DNA of 64,000 nt from Annona cherimola (lineage: Eukaryota; Streptophyta; Magnoliopsida; Magnoliales; Annonaceae): assembly GCA_030490835.1 (NCBI GenBank), contig CM059972.1:59129563-59193562 (forward strand), read 5' to 3'. The number at the start of each line of letters is the position of its first letter. Position 1 is the first letter of the stretch. Made by a program: the position numbers and the translations under genes. The notes beneath the pieces were generated by a model. It did no database searches, was not told the DNA's origin, and saw nothing but the letters and a program-made list of their open reading frames with translations. This document shows, piece by piece, positions 47,811 to 59,637 of the stretch.

Positions 47811-48962
47811 AATATTGCTAGTCCTCGAGCAACACATGCAAACATAATGAATGAATGAATGAATGAATTTGGACTCTGTCAACTCAACCTGATTCCCATT
47901 ATACTTCCAACAATCCATCTTTCTATTCAACATGATCAAAAATAGTCTAGACTTGAAAAATCATCCATTTCTCAAAATAGGACATGCATTTTCATTTATC
48001 ATTCGCAAAACCAAGTCGCATGTAGATGATAGTAATTCTAGTACAAAGTAACAATTCAACATACTAATCTTCCTCTTGATCAAAAGAAACTGGTTAGAAA
48101 ATCAATCCAAATAGGTGAACCAAGGTTTAAGCTAAACTAACTAGTCAAAGAACATGATAATCATTCACTGGATTCAATTTTGCCCAATTGCACATTCTTT
48201 CCCCTCCAAACTTATTGCAAAACTCTCCTCACCATATTTCAGGATATTTGGAGACATATTGAAAGTTTTTTTTTTAGTTTTGTGGCTCCCCTCACCATAT
48301 TTCAGGGTATCTGGGGAGAGTTTTTTTTAAAAGCGTTATTACTGTAATTTTTCTTTGTTTTTTTACACGAACCTTGACATTTATTGATGCCAAGTCCCGG
48401 TTACTCAGCTTAGGTCAATTACCCCTTTTATTGTTCTAATAACTTGGTAGGGATATCGAACATGCAAGAAAATTTTTATGAAGTATTACCATTTCTGAGA
48501 CCATTAATTCCCTTAAAGCACGTGGTTCACATTTGTTTAACTCAGTTCTTATCATTTCAGTTGAAAATATTAGCATGGAATTGAATTATAACAATGCACT
48601 ATGAGATTTAGTCCAATTCATTCACATGTTACTTGCAAATTTCCTTAACACATAGTACTTAGCCTGAATTTCTTATTTTTCATGAAATCGATTTCAAGTT
48701 AAAGTTTTTCTCAACCTTGCACATATTTCATCAAAATGGATTGAAACAAGATAATTTTCACAGGCAAAATTTGACATGATATACAATCTAACACATGTAT
48801 ATAAGATATGAATCAAAACACACCAAAAGGAATTATACATCCCCTCCCCCCAAACTTGAGGGATGCATTGTCCTCAATGCATGCAACTACATGAAACCTA
48901 CGTGTTCATAAACTGATAAAGAAATACAAAAGTAAAACAAAATGGAAAGGACAGGAACTCTC
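47811..48962 (-). other. A2 3' untranslated region with second PPT
   Basis: Collinear with 3631-4776 of A1: short TGAA microsatellite, two CTCACCATATTTCAG segments (about 48230-48250 and 48290-48310) and PPT2 at 48845-48858 (CAAGTTTGGGGGGAGG on the minus strand). No coding sequence. Confidence 0.65.
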
Positions 48963-49200
48963 CTAGGTGTCTGATGCGAAGGAGTTGTCTTCATCGTGCT
49001 TACTCTCTTCACCTGGCTGCTGTGAGGACTGACCGAAACATGATCGGAACTCGGGAGGTGTCGATAGGAATGGTGGTAATGTCGTCATATCGATGTGTCA
49101 ATCCTCTATGAGTCTTCGAAAGTGCGCCTCCATAGCCCAATTGGATAACTGTAGAAACCGGGCTTGGGCTGCCATTAGATTCTCCAAGTCGGTCAGCTTC
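48963..49200 (-). pseudogene. A2 remnant of the plant transposon-domain ORF
   Basis: The minus strand reads LTDLENLMAAQARFLQ, AMEAHFRRLIED, an in-frame stop, then HIDMTTLPPF and PPEFRSCFGQSSQQ, ending at 48963-48965. This matches the last 75 or so codons of the intact ORF at 4777-5880. Everything upstream, including the conserved domain, is deleted at about 49200. Confidence 0.75.
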
Positions 49201-50208
49201 ACATTGGTTGGGAGCGATTGAGAGCAACGTCACAAATAGGAAGAAGGAATGACGAGCAGTACAATATTGAAAAGTGCATTGCAAGCTCAAATGTCCAGGA
49301 CTCTACATCCCAAATATATTCTGTAAAAGCTCTTCTCAGACAATTCAACTCAAGTTTCAAGCCATATGATTGATACCACAAGTGTAGTTCATAAACTCTT
49401 CCCCACTACTTTAAACTCTTAGCCATAAAAAATAATGGAACAGCTTAAATCAAAAATTTACCCACAAACAACACATCCACATGCCCACAAATATATGAAA
49501 AATACAAACCACCCACTTGCACACCTTTTATTTAAAGTAATAAAATTGGTGATCCACTAAAAGCAGTAAAACAAATTGCATAGAACTTCAACGGCCCAAA
49601 ATATACAAAGATGGAGGATTTTGATATTGAAAATGATATCAACTAAGTAAACCATGGTTCTCATCTCGACGGGCTCGAAAAATGCTTTTCGTTGATATGT
49701 TATAGCTCCCGTAACTCCTCCGAGATCAAAAGTTATGACCAGTTGAAATTTGCATGCTGAAAACTCGTGTTTTGCTATTTTTTTATGCTGGCAGGGGGTG
49801 GCACCGGGGCACCAAAAATCGAGGCCTAGGCGCTGACTTGCTAACTCAAAAGTTGCAACATGTTATTTCCTTGAAAAATATGGCGCCGGAGCACCACTTC
49901 TCTAATCCCAACTTGCTGCAACATGTTCTTTTGCAAAAACTTAGTGCCGGGCACCAAAAATTGAGGCCGAAACCTCACTCTGACTGCATTGTCTTGTCTT
50001 GAATGATGAATATAAACTTGAAAATCCTTGCTTCCATCGTTTATCGACTACAAAGTGGATTGAAAATCCATATTCGAGCATGATAATCCTGTCCTTCCTT
50101 GTCTTGGGAGATGACTACTTTATTCTTGAATCAAAAATCAAAAAGTGTTATGGGTTGCCTCCCATTCAGCGCTAAGTTTATCATCTTCAGCCCGACGTTC
50201 CACTATGA
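49201..50208 (-). other. A2 internal noncoding region
   Basis: No credible ORF. GGCGCC-like palindromes occur at about 49799-49960, and the post-pol motif seen in A1 (GGGTTGCCTCCCATTCAGCG on the + strand) is at about 50153-50172. Confidence 0.55.
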
Positions 50209-51141
50209 TTAACCAATTCCTGCTCTATCGAACTTCCTTCCATGCAGATTGTGCACTGGAAGTTCAGATCTCTTCCTAGCCTCTTCAAATGGATCAGTTA
50301 GCCTCTTTTCTTGAATTTCATAGAGACTATAGAAGGGTTTTTCAGGGTTTTGAATTAATGATGGCTTCAAGATGCTGCTTTCCAAGGCTATGCATTGATC
50401 ATTTAAGTATTGTTGTACTTGAATTTCAGGAAGACCAATTAGAGGTATGTTGATATGATAATTTTCAACTTTCTCAAATATTTTAACCTCTATTTCTTCA
50501 TCGATTTTCTCTTCTGCTTCCTGGCTTTTCATTGGCTTGGTCAATTGTTCTAGAATGAACTGAGGTACAGGTTGCTCTATCACATCGATTGATATATCTT
50601 CATTAATGCTTGAAGTGACTTTGCAGCCCTGTTCCAACTCTTCTTCTTCTGTAATTTCTTCAATATGACTGGAAGATGGTTCTTGATGCCGACATTGGAT
50701 TGCGGTAGCCAATTGCTCCACCCGTTTCTGCATGTTCTCATTAAATTACATCTGGCTCTTCATGAATTGCATGAACATGTCCTCCAAAGATGACTTGCTT
50801 TCAGGTAGTGATGACTCCTCAAACTCTTGTATTTGATAATCGAAAGACATCATATGCCTCGCTTGCAAATCTCCATGGTAGCCCTGTGTATCATTTGAAT
50901 GCTCATAATATCCCACGGACGTTGAATAATACACGCATTGGATTGACAAATGTCCTTCGCCTCCACATAAATCGCAGTAGCTTGAATAAGAATTATCCAT
51001 TCCCTGCATTTGATAATCAAAACTTGCGAATTGATCTGAGGGTGCCAGTGCGTCATTAAACCCATGGAAATTGTAGGTACTTGTTGTTGAAAATTCTGCA
51101 TTTAGCCATTGGTAAACATTTGAAGCCATTGAAAATTGCAA
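50209..51141 (-). pseudogene. A2 gag-derived ORF (about 310 codons, one stop)
   Basis: On the minus strand it starts at 51141, about 120 bases after the primer site. MASNVYQWLNAEF corresponds to MASNTYQLPSG of A1, which lies after the capsid domain, so the capsid part has been removed. A zinc knuckle CDLCGGEGHLSIQC follows, then a helix-rich tail. One stop separates it, in the same frame, from MQKRVEQLATAIQ, an acidic stretch, YHINIPLI (the protease-proximal motif) and DPFEEARKRSELPVHNLHGR, which resembles the pol-end scrap of A1. The retropepsin and the polymerase are absent. It could once have encoded a small nucleocapsid-like protein; whether it ever did is unknown. Confidence 0.55.
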
Positions 51142-51261
51142 AACAAAGACTCCTAAAATAGAATTTTATCAAAAGAAAAGAAAGAAAGAAAAACTATGTA
51201 TAATATATACACATTCATAGAAGACAACCGAAATTATCAGATACTAAGTTTAAAGCACCAA

Positions 51262-51279
51262 TCCCTGGCAACGGCGCCA
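51262..51279 (-). other. A2 primer-binding site (tRNA-Asp)
   Basis: TGGCGCCGTTGCCAGGGA on the minus strand: one change from the tRNA-Asp complement. Better preserved than in A1. Confidence 0.9.
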
Positions 51280-51285
51280 AAAACT

Positions 51286-51517
51286 TGACGAGTTGCGTAT
51301 ATGTCTATTAAAATGCTCATTTTAACGCAAGTATACGTGTCGATCAAGTAATAAAGAGTGAATAGAGTATCGTTCTCATGAGGATTGTGTTAAACAGATT
51401 AGCACCTTAAATCTCAATTGTCTAAGTGAATTGGTAAAATAAATGAGAGTTTGCTTTTAAAGAATTGAATTAAACTAAACTAAACAAAGCAGTAAATGAC
51501 CAAAGTGGGGTGGATAT
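51286..51517 (-). repeat. A2 5' LTR, truncated
   Basis: Matches 46323-46553 almost base for base, then stops at GGGGTGGATAT where a copia LTR begins. The rest of this LTR is not found to the right of C3 within the window. Confidence 0.85.
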
Positions 51518-51804
51518 TGTTGGAGACAACTGTTGAAATCAAATGCAAAATACCCAAAGCATATGTTTTGATGATTAACAACTCAATTTGAGTATGTTTT
51601 AACTACTAATGTGTTTTGTAAAATGTTTAAGGTTATAAAATGGGAAAATATAAAGCATGACAGGCTAAGTCGACTCCATCAGCGACTTCAAAGCCTCATT
51701 TTTGTCCAGCGTTGAAATTGGGGACCAAGAGTTGCTGAAGTCGCACATGAAGTCGACTCCACATGCGACTTGGGCGAAGTTGCAGGCCAAGTCGACTCCA
51801 GCAT
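51518..51804 (+). repeat. C3: copia LTR, left part
   Basis: It begins TGTTGGAGAC and continues with TTTTGATGATTAACAACTCA and AAGTCGACTCC units as in the C1 LTR. It is cut at 51804 by solo LTR 4 and resumes at 57341. Confidence 0.8.
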
Positions 51805-54800
51805 TGTGGCGCCCCAAACCGAGACGTCACATCCTTACCTCAGGATCTATCGATTGGTAAATGTGATCAGGATTGTTGCCCTGAACACGCGGCGGGTTCT
51901 TAATTTGATCTCGTCCAATTTTTTTTTTTTCTTTCATCATATAAGCTCATACTTAAGCTCATACTTGTCATCATTCATGGTGAACTCATCTATATCATCA
52001 TAAAATTTGTCATATAAATATCTTTACTCTCATATTATAGGCAGCATATATATATTCATAAATAAAAATTCCTGTAGAATTTTATACATAATCACTTATC
52101 TATTTACACTATACATCATCAATCCTATTTCATTATAAGCAATACATTCATCCATCCATTCTTCAAGCATACCGATACCTTTTAGCTTTGCTCCTTCCCT
52201 CGAGCCTTAAACCTGTCTAAGGTTGAGAAAACAAAACGTGAGTGATAAACTCAGTAAGCAAGCATCATTTTTTCATTTAAATGCATCCCTTGCCCATTAG
52301 GTAGGAGACACTTATCAAGTGATCAACTACCAATAAGAAGAAACCTTTTATAGAAATCTTCTTTATAAAACACTCATAAAACTTTGTGCATATCCCCATT
52401 TCGAGGATTTTCAACAGTGATGTCTATAAATCTAAATCATTTTTCATGGGGACAATTGTTTATCCCAAAATATTTTTCATCTATCATGAGGACATGTCTA
52501 TGTCCAAAAATATTTTTCATATGACATGAGGACAATTATATGTCCTAAAACATTTTTCTTATAACCTTTTGCCCATGAGGACATTTAATTGTCCCAAAAC
52601 ATCATTTATTTAAATTTCTGTATAACCCAACTGGGGGTTGTTCAAAAGCAATGCATGTGCATAGAAATCTTTTATCTAGGCGAACATTCTCATGTCCAAA
52701 AATATTTTTCCATATAAGCCTCTTTTAACCCGCATATAAGATACCAAACCCTTTTTAAACCAATATGGCGGACATATTCATATCGTAAAATATTTTTCGG
52801 TATCTTCTGAAAACTAAACATAAATCCATTTAAATCTAACACAAATCCATTTAAAACAAAACAGTGTAGGTGCCCATTTTGGGACTTTTAAAACATAGAG
52901 AACATATGTATGTTCCAAAAACATATGGATTTGTGTCTCTGACCCTCAAGAAGGTGACACTTAACAAGTGATCATCCTCCCCTAGGAAAGAAGCCATTCA
53001 TGTGACTGCACCGCTAGCTAGGCGCTTGTCCATGATCCTGCTCCCATTTCAGGGAGGGCGCCACCGGCCTCCAGCCTTTCCCTAAGCGTCTCGGCTATAG
53101 GTAGAGGTGAGCTCTGGTTCTCGACCATTTTGGTCTGTAACCGCCTCAACCATGGGCCTAGTATATCGTTTTGCGCACACTCGTATGCTAGCAATGATTT
53201 CCACAAAACTTAGCCCAGTGATTTGACTGTGCTCTTTTTCAAGCCTCAGCTTGATATGTATAAAGCCAACTTTAGTCCGCAGACTATGCCCTTCTCGAAT
53301 TGAGAACTGGGCAGGATTATTTTGAAAAGAAAAATAAAATATTTTAAACCACTTAGTCCGCAGACTATGCCCTTCTCAAATTGAGAACTGGGCGTGGTTG
53401 TTTTGAAAATAAAAAATTTTTGTAAATTATTTTCAAATCCTGATGTTAGGATGACCACCCTTAAAGAGTTTAGAAATATTTTAATAAATCCATTTTACCA
53501 AACATTTGACATATTTGAGAAGAAAATATTTTGCAAAACTTTAATGTTTGCTAAACAACTTTTGAAATTCTCATTTTTAGAAGCTTTTGAAATAATTCAA
53601 AACTCGCAGAGACAAAAGTTTTCTTACTAACATTTTTATGAGCAAAACTTATGCAACTCTTTCCCATCCACTGTAATGACATTATTTGTCTTATCCACGT
53701 CGCTTTTTTGTTACACTTATATATATAGAGAGAGAAGTTTGCATAATCTTTTGATTATTATTTAAACATAAAATCCATCAAATCATTTTGTAAGACTGGT
53801 TACCCTTAAATCTTTTTGGAAGATCAAAGTAAAGCATCTTCAAAGTGTTACAACTCTAAGAGTTGTAAAACACCTTGATAGACTATTTCAAAACTCCTAT
53901 ATAAATCTCAAAACACGTATATAAATTTAATTTATGACATTTAATGGAAATCATTTCAAAACATCTATTTATTTCTAGAAATCATTTTGTAAAGAATTAC
54001 ATTTTTCATTAAAATTCCTTAGAAATAGAATTTCCATGGTTTGTTTTTGAATATCATTTTATGAAAGAGACAAACTCTTTCAATATAAAATTCTTTGTAA
54101 ACCACACTTATATGAACTCGCTTATATTAGAACCATCTTAAAACCCACATCATATTTTCAAGACCTAAGCTTGCTTTCTCTATAAGCAATTCTCCACATC
54201 ATTAATATAAACATGATCAAGTAAATTTAATACTTGAATATAAACATTATGCTTGAAAATTCACTTACTTATCTCGTAAGCGATTATGAAACCAACTTAT
54301 TATAGCAAGTTCATAAATTTCATAAAATTCCTTTGAAACAATATTTTGGAAAGCCCATTTGCTTACTTGTAGGCAAACTCTTTAAAATCATTGATATAAG
54401 CATTTCCAATCTTGGCAAAACTTGTAACAAAATAACTATTTTAAAAAGTATTGCTTGTTTCCCATGAAACAATCCTTAAGGCATTTTATTTAAGCTATCA
54501 TTTTCAAAACATAGGAGAAAATCAATATTTTGGAAAGTTCGCTTGCTTACCTTGATCACGTGAGCTTCCCAGGTCAACCCTTTCTTTGCCTTTACCTATA
54601 CATGTAAAATGGTATAACATTCATGTAAATTCCATTTGCTTGCATTCACTTAGTTTTCCAACCCATTTTCATAAATATTCATAACCCACCTAATCTCCAA
54701 GTTGGGTATACATATTTTACACATTTATATATCTACCAATCATTTCATCACATGTTCAATTCTCATATATTAATCTCAAATTTTGAGATTATTAATTCAG

Positions 54801-57340
54801 CAATGCATTTCACATTTTTCCATCATATTTTAACATATTTTTGCGTTTTAACATTTACATAATGCATTTATCATCTTATCATGTGCACTGCTTCACATAT
54901 GTGCGTCTAACAGCGTCTAATTCATATATTTCTCAAAAAATTTCAAATCAACAACTTGTCCTCTAATTTATCAAGTTTATACACTTCAATTAACACTTAT
55001 ATAGTGTATTTTCATGGATTTTTAATCCACTAATTATAGGTTTCCAAAACAGCAACTTTGGAACCCATTTTTAACCCGTTTAACGTGCCTTTTGTCATAT
55101 AATCCTAAACAGTTTCATAAATCCAAAATTTCAGCAATTAATCCCACTTTTCCTAACCCAAATCAAGGTTATTAACATATATATAAGTCTGGATCATTTC
55201 TGCATAGGCTTCATATTTCTTTTTGATTTTTTTTCTCCAACTATCCACATATGCTGAAATCAGGTGTAATAAATTCTCAAAAACTTGAATTAATATCAAA
55301 TCAAGTATTTTTGATCTAAATTTTCTACCATAACTTAATAACTACATGAAATAACTTTCATAAAAATTTCATCAAGAAATATTAACATAATATATTTATT
55401 TTGTCATTTTCACTGTGCTGGACAGTGTTGAGAGTTTAGGGTAAGCCTTAATCACGTGATTTATAGGGCATATCTATACCCATAAAAACCTAATTTTTAT
55501 ATTTTTATTATGTTAATAACTATGTATTATATTTTATGTAAAATTTAAATCCCTAAATTCCTTTTATAAAAATTATTAAAAATCCTTTTCTACAGCTGAT
55601 CCTGTCACCCGTTTTACCCTGTTTAGGTTAAACTTCTCGGATTTTAATTTGAAACTGGGTTATTATTTTAATCTGAAAATTTGGTATTTATTTAACCCCT
55701 ATATTATTATCCTTATGAAAAAAATTTATGCTAAAATTAATCCATTTACTTTCTCTTTCATATTTTAGTTTGCAACATCATAAAATTTCCAGATTTGAGA
55801 TATAAAATCAAAATAATCATATACTTACTTGATTAAATGGGTAATCCTTCATTTTCCCCTTTATTTACTTCTATTTTCTTCCTCCTTGGTGTTCTAGGGG
55901 TCGTGAGTTGCTGCTGGAAATGAGAGCTCTAATTTGCAGAATTTTCTAAGTCCACTTTGATATGCATATGGACGTCCCTTTGTCTTTTAGCAACTAGCTG
56001 GAAATTTCCAGCAAATGGGCCCCACATGCCACATCATCCACACAATTTTCAATGCATTCCTATCCCCTTAGCTGACATGGAAACTTGTGGGCCATTAAAA
56101 ATATTTTTATCTCATTTATAAATCCACTAATTATCCAAAGCATTTAATTAACACAAAGCTGTCCATCTGTTGCACGTCCTTCATCAGCCACTTTTTCAAT
56201 TTTTTTCCAAAAAAATTTTCATCAAATAAATGCACACTTACATACCCTATTACCTAGGATAAATATACATGCATTTTCTAATTTTTAAAAATTACAAAAA
56301 ATCCCTTTTCCAGCCATATGATCGGACATAATTTTGCTGTCCACTTTTTGATGCCCAAATCACGTCCACTTTGCAGCAGATGTCCTTATCATAATAAATT
56401 TTTTTACAGATTTAATTAATTTCCAATTAATTATCTAGTAGTTTAGGGTAATTAGGGTCAATTTAGGCTAATAAAAAAATTATAAACCATGAATTGAGCT
56501 GCCAAACCGTCCACATCAAGCTGAATACATGCTGCTGTCCATTTTCTCCTCCTCCATTCAACGGTTCAGATCAGCCCTAATAAATCAGAATTTCACTTTA
56601 ATTTAATGCAAAATTATCTACATTAACTCCTTGTTGACTTCGGGTATCCATTATATTATAAAAATATTTCACAAAATCCACTTTATGGGCAACTTGGATG
56701 TTTATGCTGGCCATGTAAGCTACTCTCCCCTATGCTCTTAACTTTTTGATGTAAAAAATCAAAATAATTAATTCTAATTTTGTGAAAGTTTAATCCCATC
56801 ATCATTTTCATGATCAAATCCTTTCATAATCTTAATCCCATAATTTTAACCGTCCATTTCAAATTTCATCTTAATCCGACTTTTCTAACTCAATTTATGA
56901 TCATTTTAAATTTTGGACGGTGATGATCAATTATCATCAAAATTTTCATAATCTACCTTTCCCATATGATTAAGCATGAAATTATGTGCTTCCATCTCAA
57001 TTTTCATATTAATCCGCCTTATGGGCGTCAAATTATGAATTTTCTAAGATTTTCTTTACGAACTTGAGAATTATCCTTTTAAATTCTCATAATCCATATC
57101 AAATAATCTAAAATGATTATTCATGATGTATTGGTATTTTTTAATCAGCAACAAATTATTCTAATCCTTTGTCCCACATTAGCTTATAATGATCACTCGA
57201 ATCATCATTGCTAATCCTTAGCCCTAATTATCTTAGTTTAGCAAAATCACAAAATCATTCATAATTCAATAAATTCACTTATAAATTACATTTAAATATT
57301 CAATGCATATATTGAATCCTACTTAGGCTGGGGTTTCACA
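51805..57340 (-). mobile_element. Solo LTR 4 of the giant-LTR gypsy family (5536 bp)
   Basis: It begins TGTGGCGCCCCAAACC and ends GGGGTTTCACA, with perfect TSD AGCAT at 51800-51804 and 57341-57345. It has a hairpin array at about 52445-52930 (GGACATGTCTATGTCC and looser variants) and an 81-bp tandem duplication at 53274-53400. No gene inside. It is the innermost layer of the nest. Confidence 0.85.
53274..53400. repeat. 81-bp period duplication in solo LTR 4
   Basis: AGTCCGCAGACTATGCCCTT and the following AATTGAGAACTGGGC occur at 53274 and again at 53355. The AGTCCGCAGACT core is the same kind of sequence as the AGACCGCAGTC cluster of solo LTR 1. Confidence 0.75.
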
Positions 57341-58240
57341 AGCATCGACTTCAGATTGACAGGGAAGAATTTCAAAAGTTAATTCGCAAGCAAAGTAGAC
57401 TTGAGGCCAGACTTGAGTCAAGGTGAAAACCAAGTCGACTCAAACACTCGACTTGGAACAAATGAAGATTAAAACAAGTCCAAAGGCAAGCAAGTTGCAT
57501 GAATTCATCCATTTAAATCAAAGACTATAAATTGGACATTTCATGCATACCAAGACTCAAGTTTTCAAGATTCCTAGACATGAAGCTAAAGAATTTTTAT
57601 GCAAAATGAATATTCTAAATTTCAAATGATGCAAATCAAAGGAACAACACTTATGATGAAGAAGTTAAGCAAGCAAAGACATTTTAAAAGAGTTTTACGC
57701 TCACTTGGCAAGTTAAGAAGACCAAGTCACAAACGAAGTTGACTCCAGCATCGACTTGGGTCAAGTTCCAAACCAAGTCGACCTAAAAGATAGACTTGAG
57801 AACTGGAAGAATCCGAAGTCGCACCCGAAGTCGACTCCATATGCGACTTGGGTCAATTCCAAGGCCAAGTCGACCCGAGGAAGAACTTGAACAGCCTGAG
57901 CACAGCCGAAGTCGCACCCAAGTCGACTCCATCTGCGACTTGATGACGTAACGTTCGAATTTTTGAACGTTAGTGCATTTATTACGCGCCAACCAACTTC
58001 ATAACATTCAAAATTCTCCCTCCTTTATATATATACACTCAAGCAAACGTGAAAATATACAAGATAGAGCTGAAAAAGAGGAAAGAAGAGCTACTAAAAC
58101 TCACAATTCACTTTCTTCTACATTTGAGTGATCTATAGTGGGCTAATAATTAGAAGACCACCCACTCAAGTATTATCTATATCATTGTCCTGTTTCTCTT
58201 TTGTCTTATTTATTCAATAGGGACATCTTAGGTAAGTTTC
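57341..58240 (+). repeat. C3: copia LTR, right part
   Basis: AAGTCG/CGACTT units (57420-57450, 57720-57945), an eroded GAACGTT inverted repeat near 57975 and the TATA region TTTATATATATAC at 58024-58036. Downstream the match to C1 fades; the U5 end is not recognisable, so the right boundary is approximate. Confidence 0.6.
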
Positions 58241-58614
58241 CAAAAAATGAGTTTACACCTGTAGTTAATTAGTTCAATGTGACTCTAAATCGTTTTGGTT
58301 CGAACCCCAAACCTCTTACATGTACATTCACACATATGTCAACTGCCTAGTTATTCCGGATGTTCACCATTTTCACCTCTTTTATACACCACATCCACTA
58401 CAACGAAAGCAACACTTTATGCAATGATTTTCACGCTGCAAATGAAAAATTGCCGCCGTTAACATCATAAGTAACAAATATTTATTAGATACAATATTTA
58501 TCTGCAATGAACAAAAGTGAATTCATAAGCAATTTTTGGTTTCATATACGAGTATACACAACTTGTTGCTTTTAGGTATACTCCCCAAGGTAACAAAATG
58601 TCTTTTTCATTATC
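58241..58614. other. Noncoding stretch with a pol III-like box pair
   Basis: AT-rich, no ORF. TAGTTAATTAG (58262-58272) resembles a tRNA A box and GGTTCGAACCC (58297-58307) matches a B box, 24 bases apart. This could be the head of a tRNA-derived SINE, but I see no A-rich tail or TSD. Confidence 0.35.
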
Positions 58615-58875
58615 GGTGTGTTTGGTTTTAAATAAAACTTTTCAAAATCTACAACTACCTAATTATTTAATTATTTCTTCACATTTTCTCGTACAAATTA
58701 TTCTATTTTTCAATTATCTCTGTACAACTATCCATACAATTGACTTATTTATTTTCATTTTATTATCTTTATTTTTCATCATTACCCCTGTCATATCACA
58801 TCCTTTTCTTTCATTTTAACAACTTTTAGACAAAAAAAATTTTATTCAAAAATTTTATCACTTCCTAAACACACC
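58615..58875. mobile_element. M2: Tourist-like MITE (261 bp)
   Basis: GGTGTGTTTGG at one end and CTAAACACACC at the other. The interior is, in reverse, that of M1 (for example ATTACCCCTGTCATATCACA). No clear TSD. Confidence 0.65.
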
Positions 58876-59204
58876 TTGTATGTGCACACACTTATTTTTC
58901 TTACTTCTCTCTTAATAGCAATATCATATATTCATGAGAACTTGTATGAATCTAATTAATTGTTTGATTGCAGCAGTATACGTAGGAGTTTAATACTTTT
59001 GATGATATGACAATAGTCTAAACGGGTTCACATGGGGCGGGTTTTGCACAACCTAAACCTAGTATCTATACTGACTTTGTATATTAAGGCCTGGGTTAAG
59101 CCTAGAACCAAATCCTGTACCATCAATTCTTGTTTGGATTAGAGCAGGTCTAGGTCAAGCTAAGATTGACCTAGTTCAGTTCAAAAATTAGAGTTGCTTT
59201 TTTT

Positions 59205-59625
59205 TAAATTAATTCATAAAAATATAAATTTAAAATAATTATATGGAGAATGTTCATGCACTAAATTTAAAATAATTATATAAAAATATATCCACAATAA
59301 ATTTAAAATAATTATATTGAGAATGTTTGTGCAATAAAATTTAAAAATATAAATCTAAAAGAATTATATGGAACATTTCTGCAATAAATATTAAAATTTA
59401 ATTTTAAAATAATTATATGAAAATGTTTCTATAATAAATTTAAAATAATTATATGGAGATGTTTATGCAATAAATTTAAAAATAAATATATGGAGAACGT
59501 TTATGTAATATATTTAAAAATAATTTATGGAGAACATTTTTATAATAAATTTAAAAATATAAATTCTTGCAATAAATTTAAAAACATAAATTATAAAATA
59601 ATGATATGAAATGTTCAAGGAAGAT
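59205..59625. repeat. AT-rich minisatellite, about 38-bp unit
   Basis: About ten imperfect units of the type AATTTAAAATAATTATATGG followed by AGAATGTTTATGCAATAA. The GGAGAA(T/C)GTTT core is the best conserved part. Unit length varies between about 30 and 45. Confidence 0.75.
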
Positions 59626-59637
59626 GATTCTATTAGG

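Larger units (their letters stand above)
46323..51517 (-). mobile_element. A2: compact non-autonomous Athila/Tat-like element
   Basis: A 3' LTR at 46323-47796, PPT, UTR, scraps of the extra ORF and gag, a good tRNA-Asp primer site and the first 232 bases of the + strand view of the 5' LTR (51286-51517). It is related to A1 but its internal region is only about 3.5 kb: the capsid domain, protease and most of the extra ORF are deleted. It interrupts G2 just after the protease. The left LTR end is eroded, so that boundary is good to a few bases and no TSD is assigned. Confidence 0.85.

Noticed and set aside
49009..49290. A 93-codon minus-strand ORF in A2
   Set aside because: Wrong frame over the decayed transposon-domain ORF; the frame matching 4777-5880 is a different one.
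57783..57992. Arg/Ser-rich minus-strand ORF, with similar ones at 33282-33509 and 24318-24542
   Set aside because: Arises from translating the AAGTCG/CGACTT palindrome array; the repeat keeps frames open by chance.
59000..59200. GGGTTCACATGGGGCGGG and CCTGGGTTAAGCC as terminal sequence of a hAT or Helitron element
   Set aside because: No matching inverted end, TSD or Helitron 3' hairpin with CTRR found.
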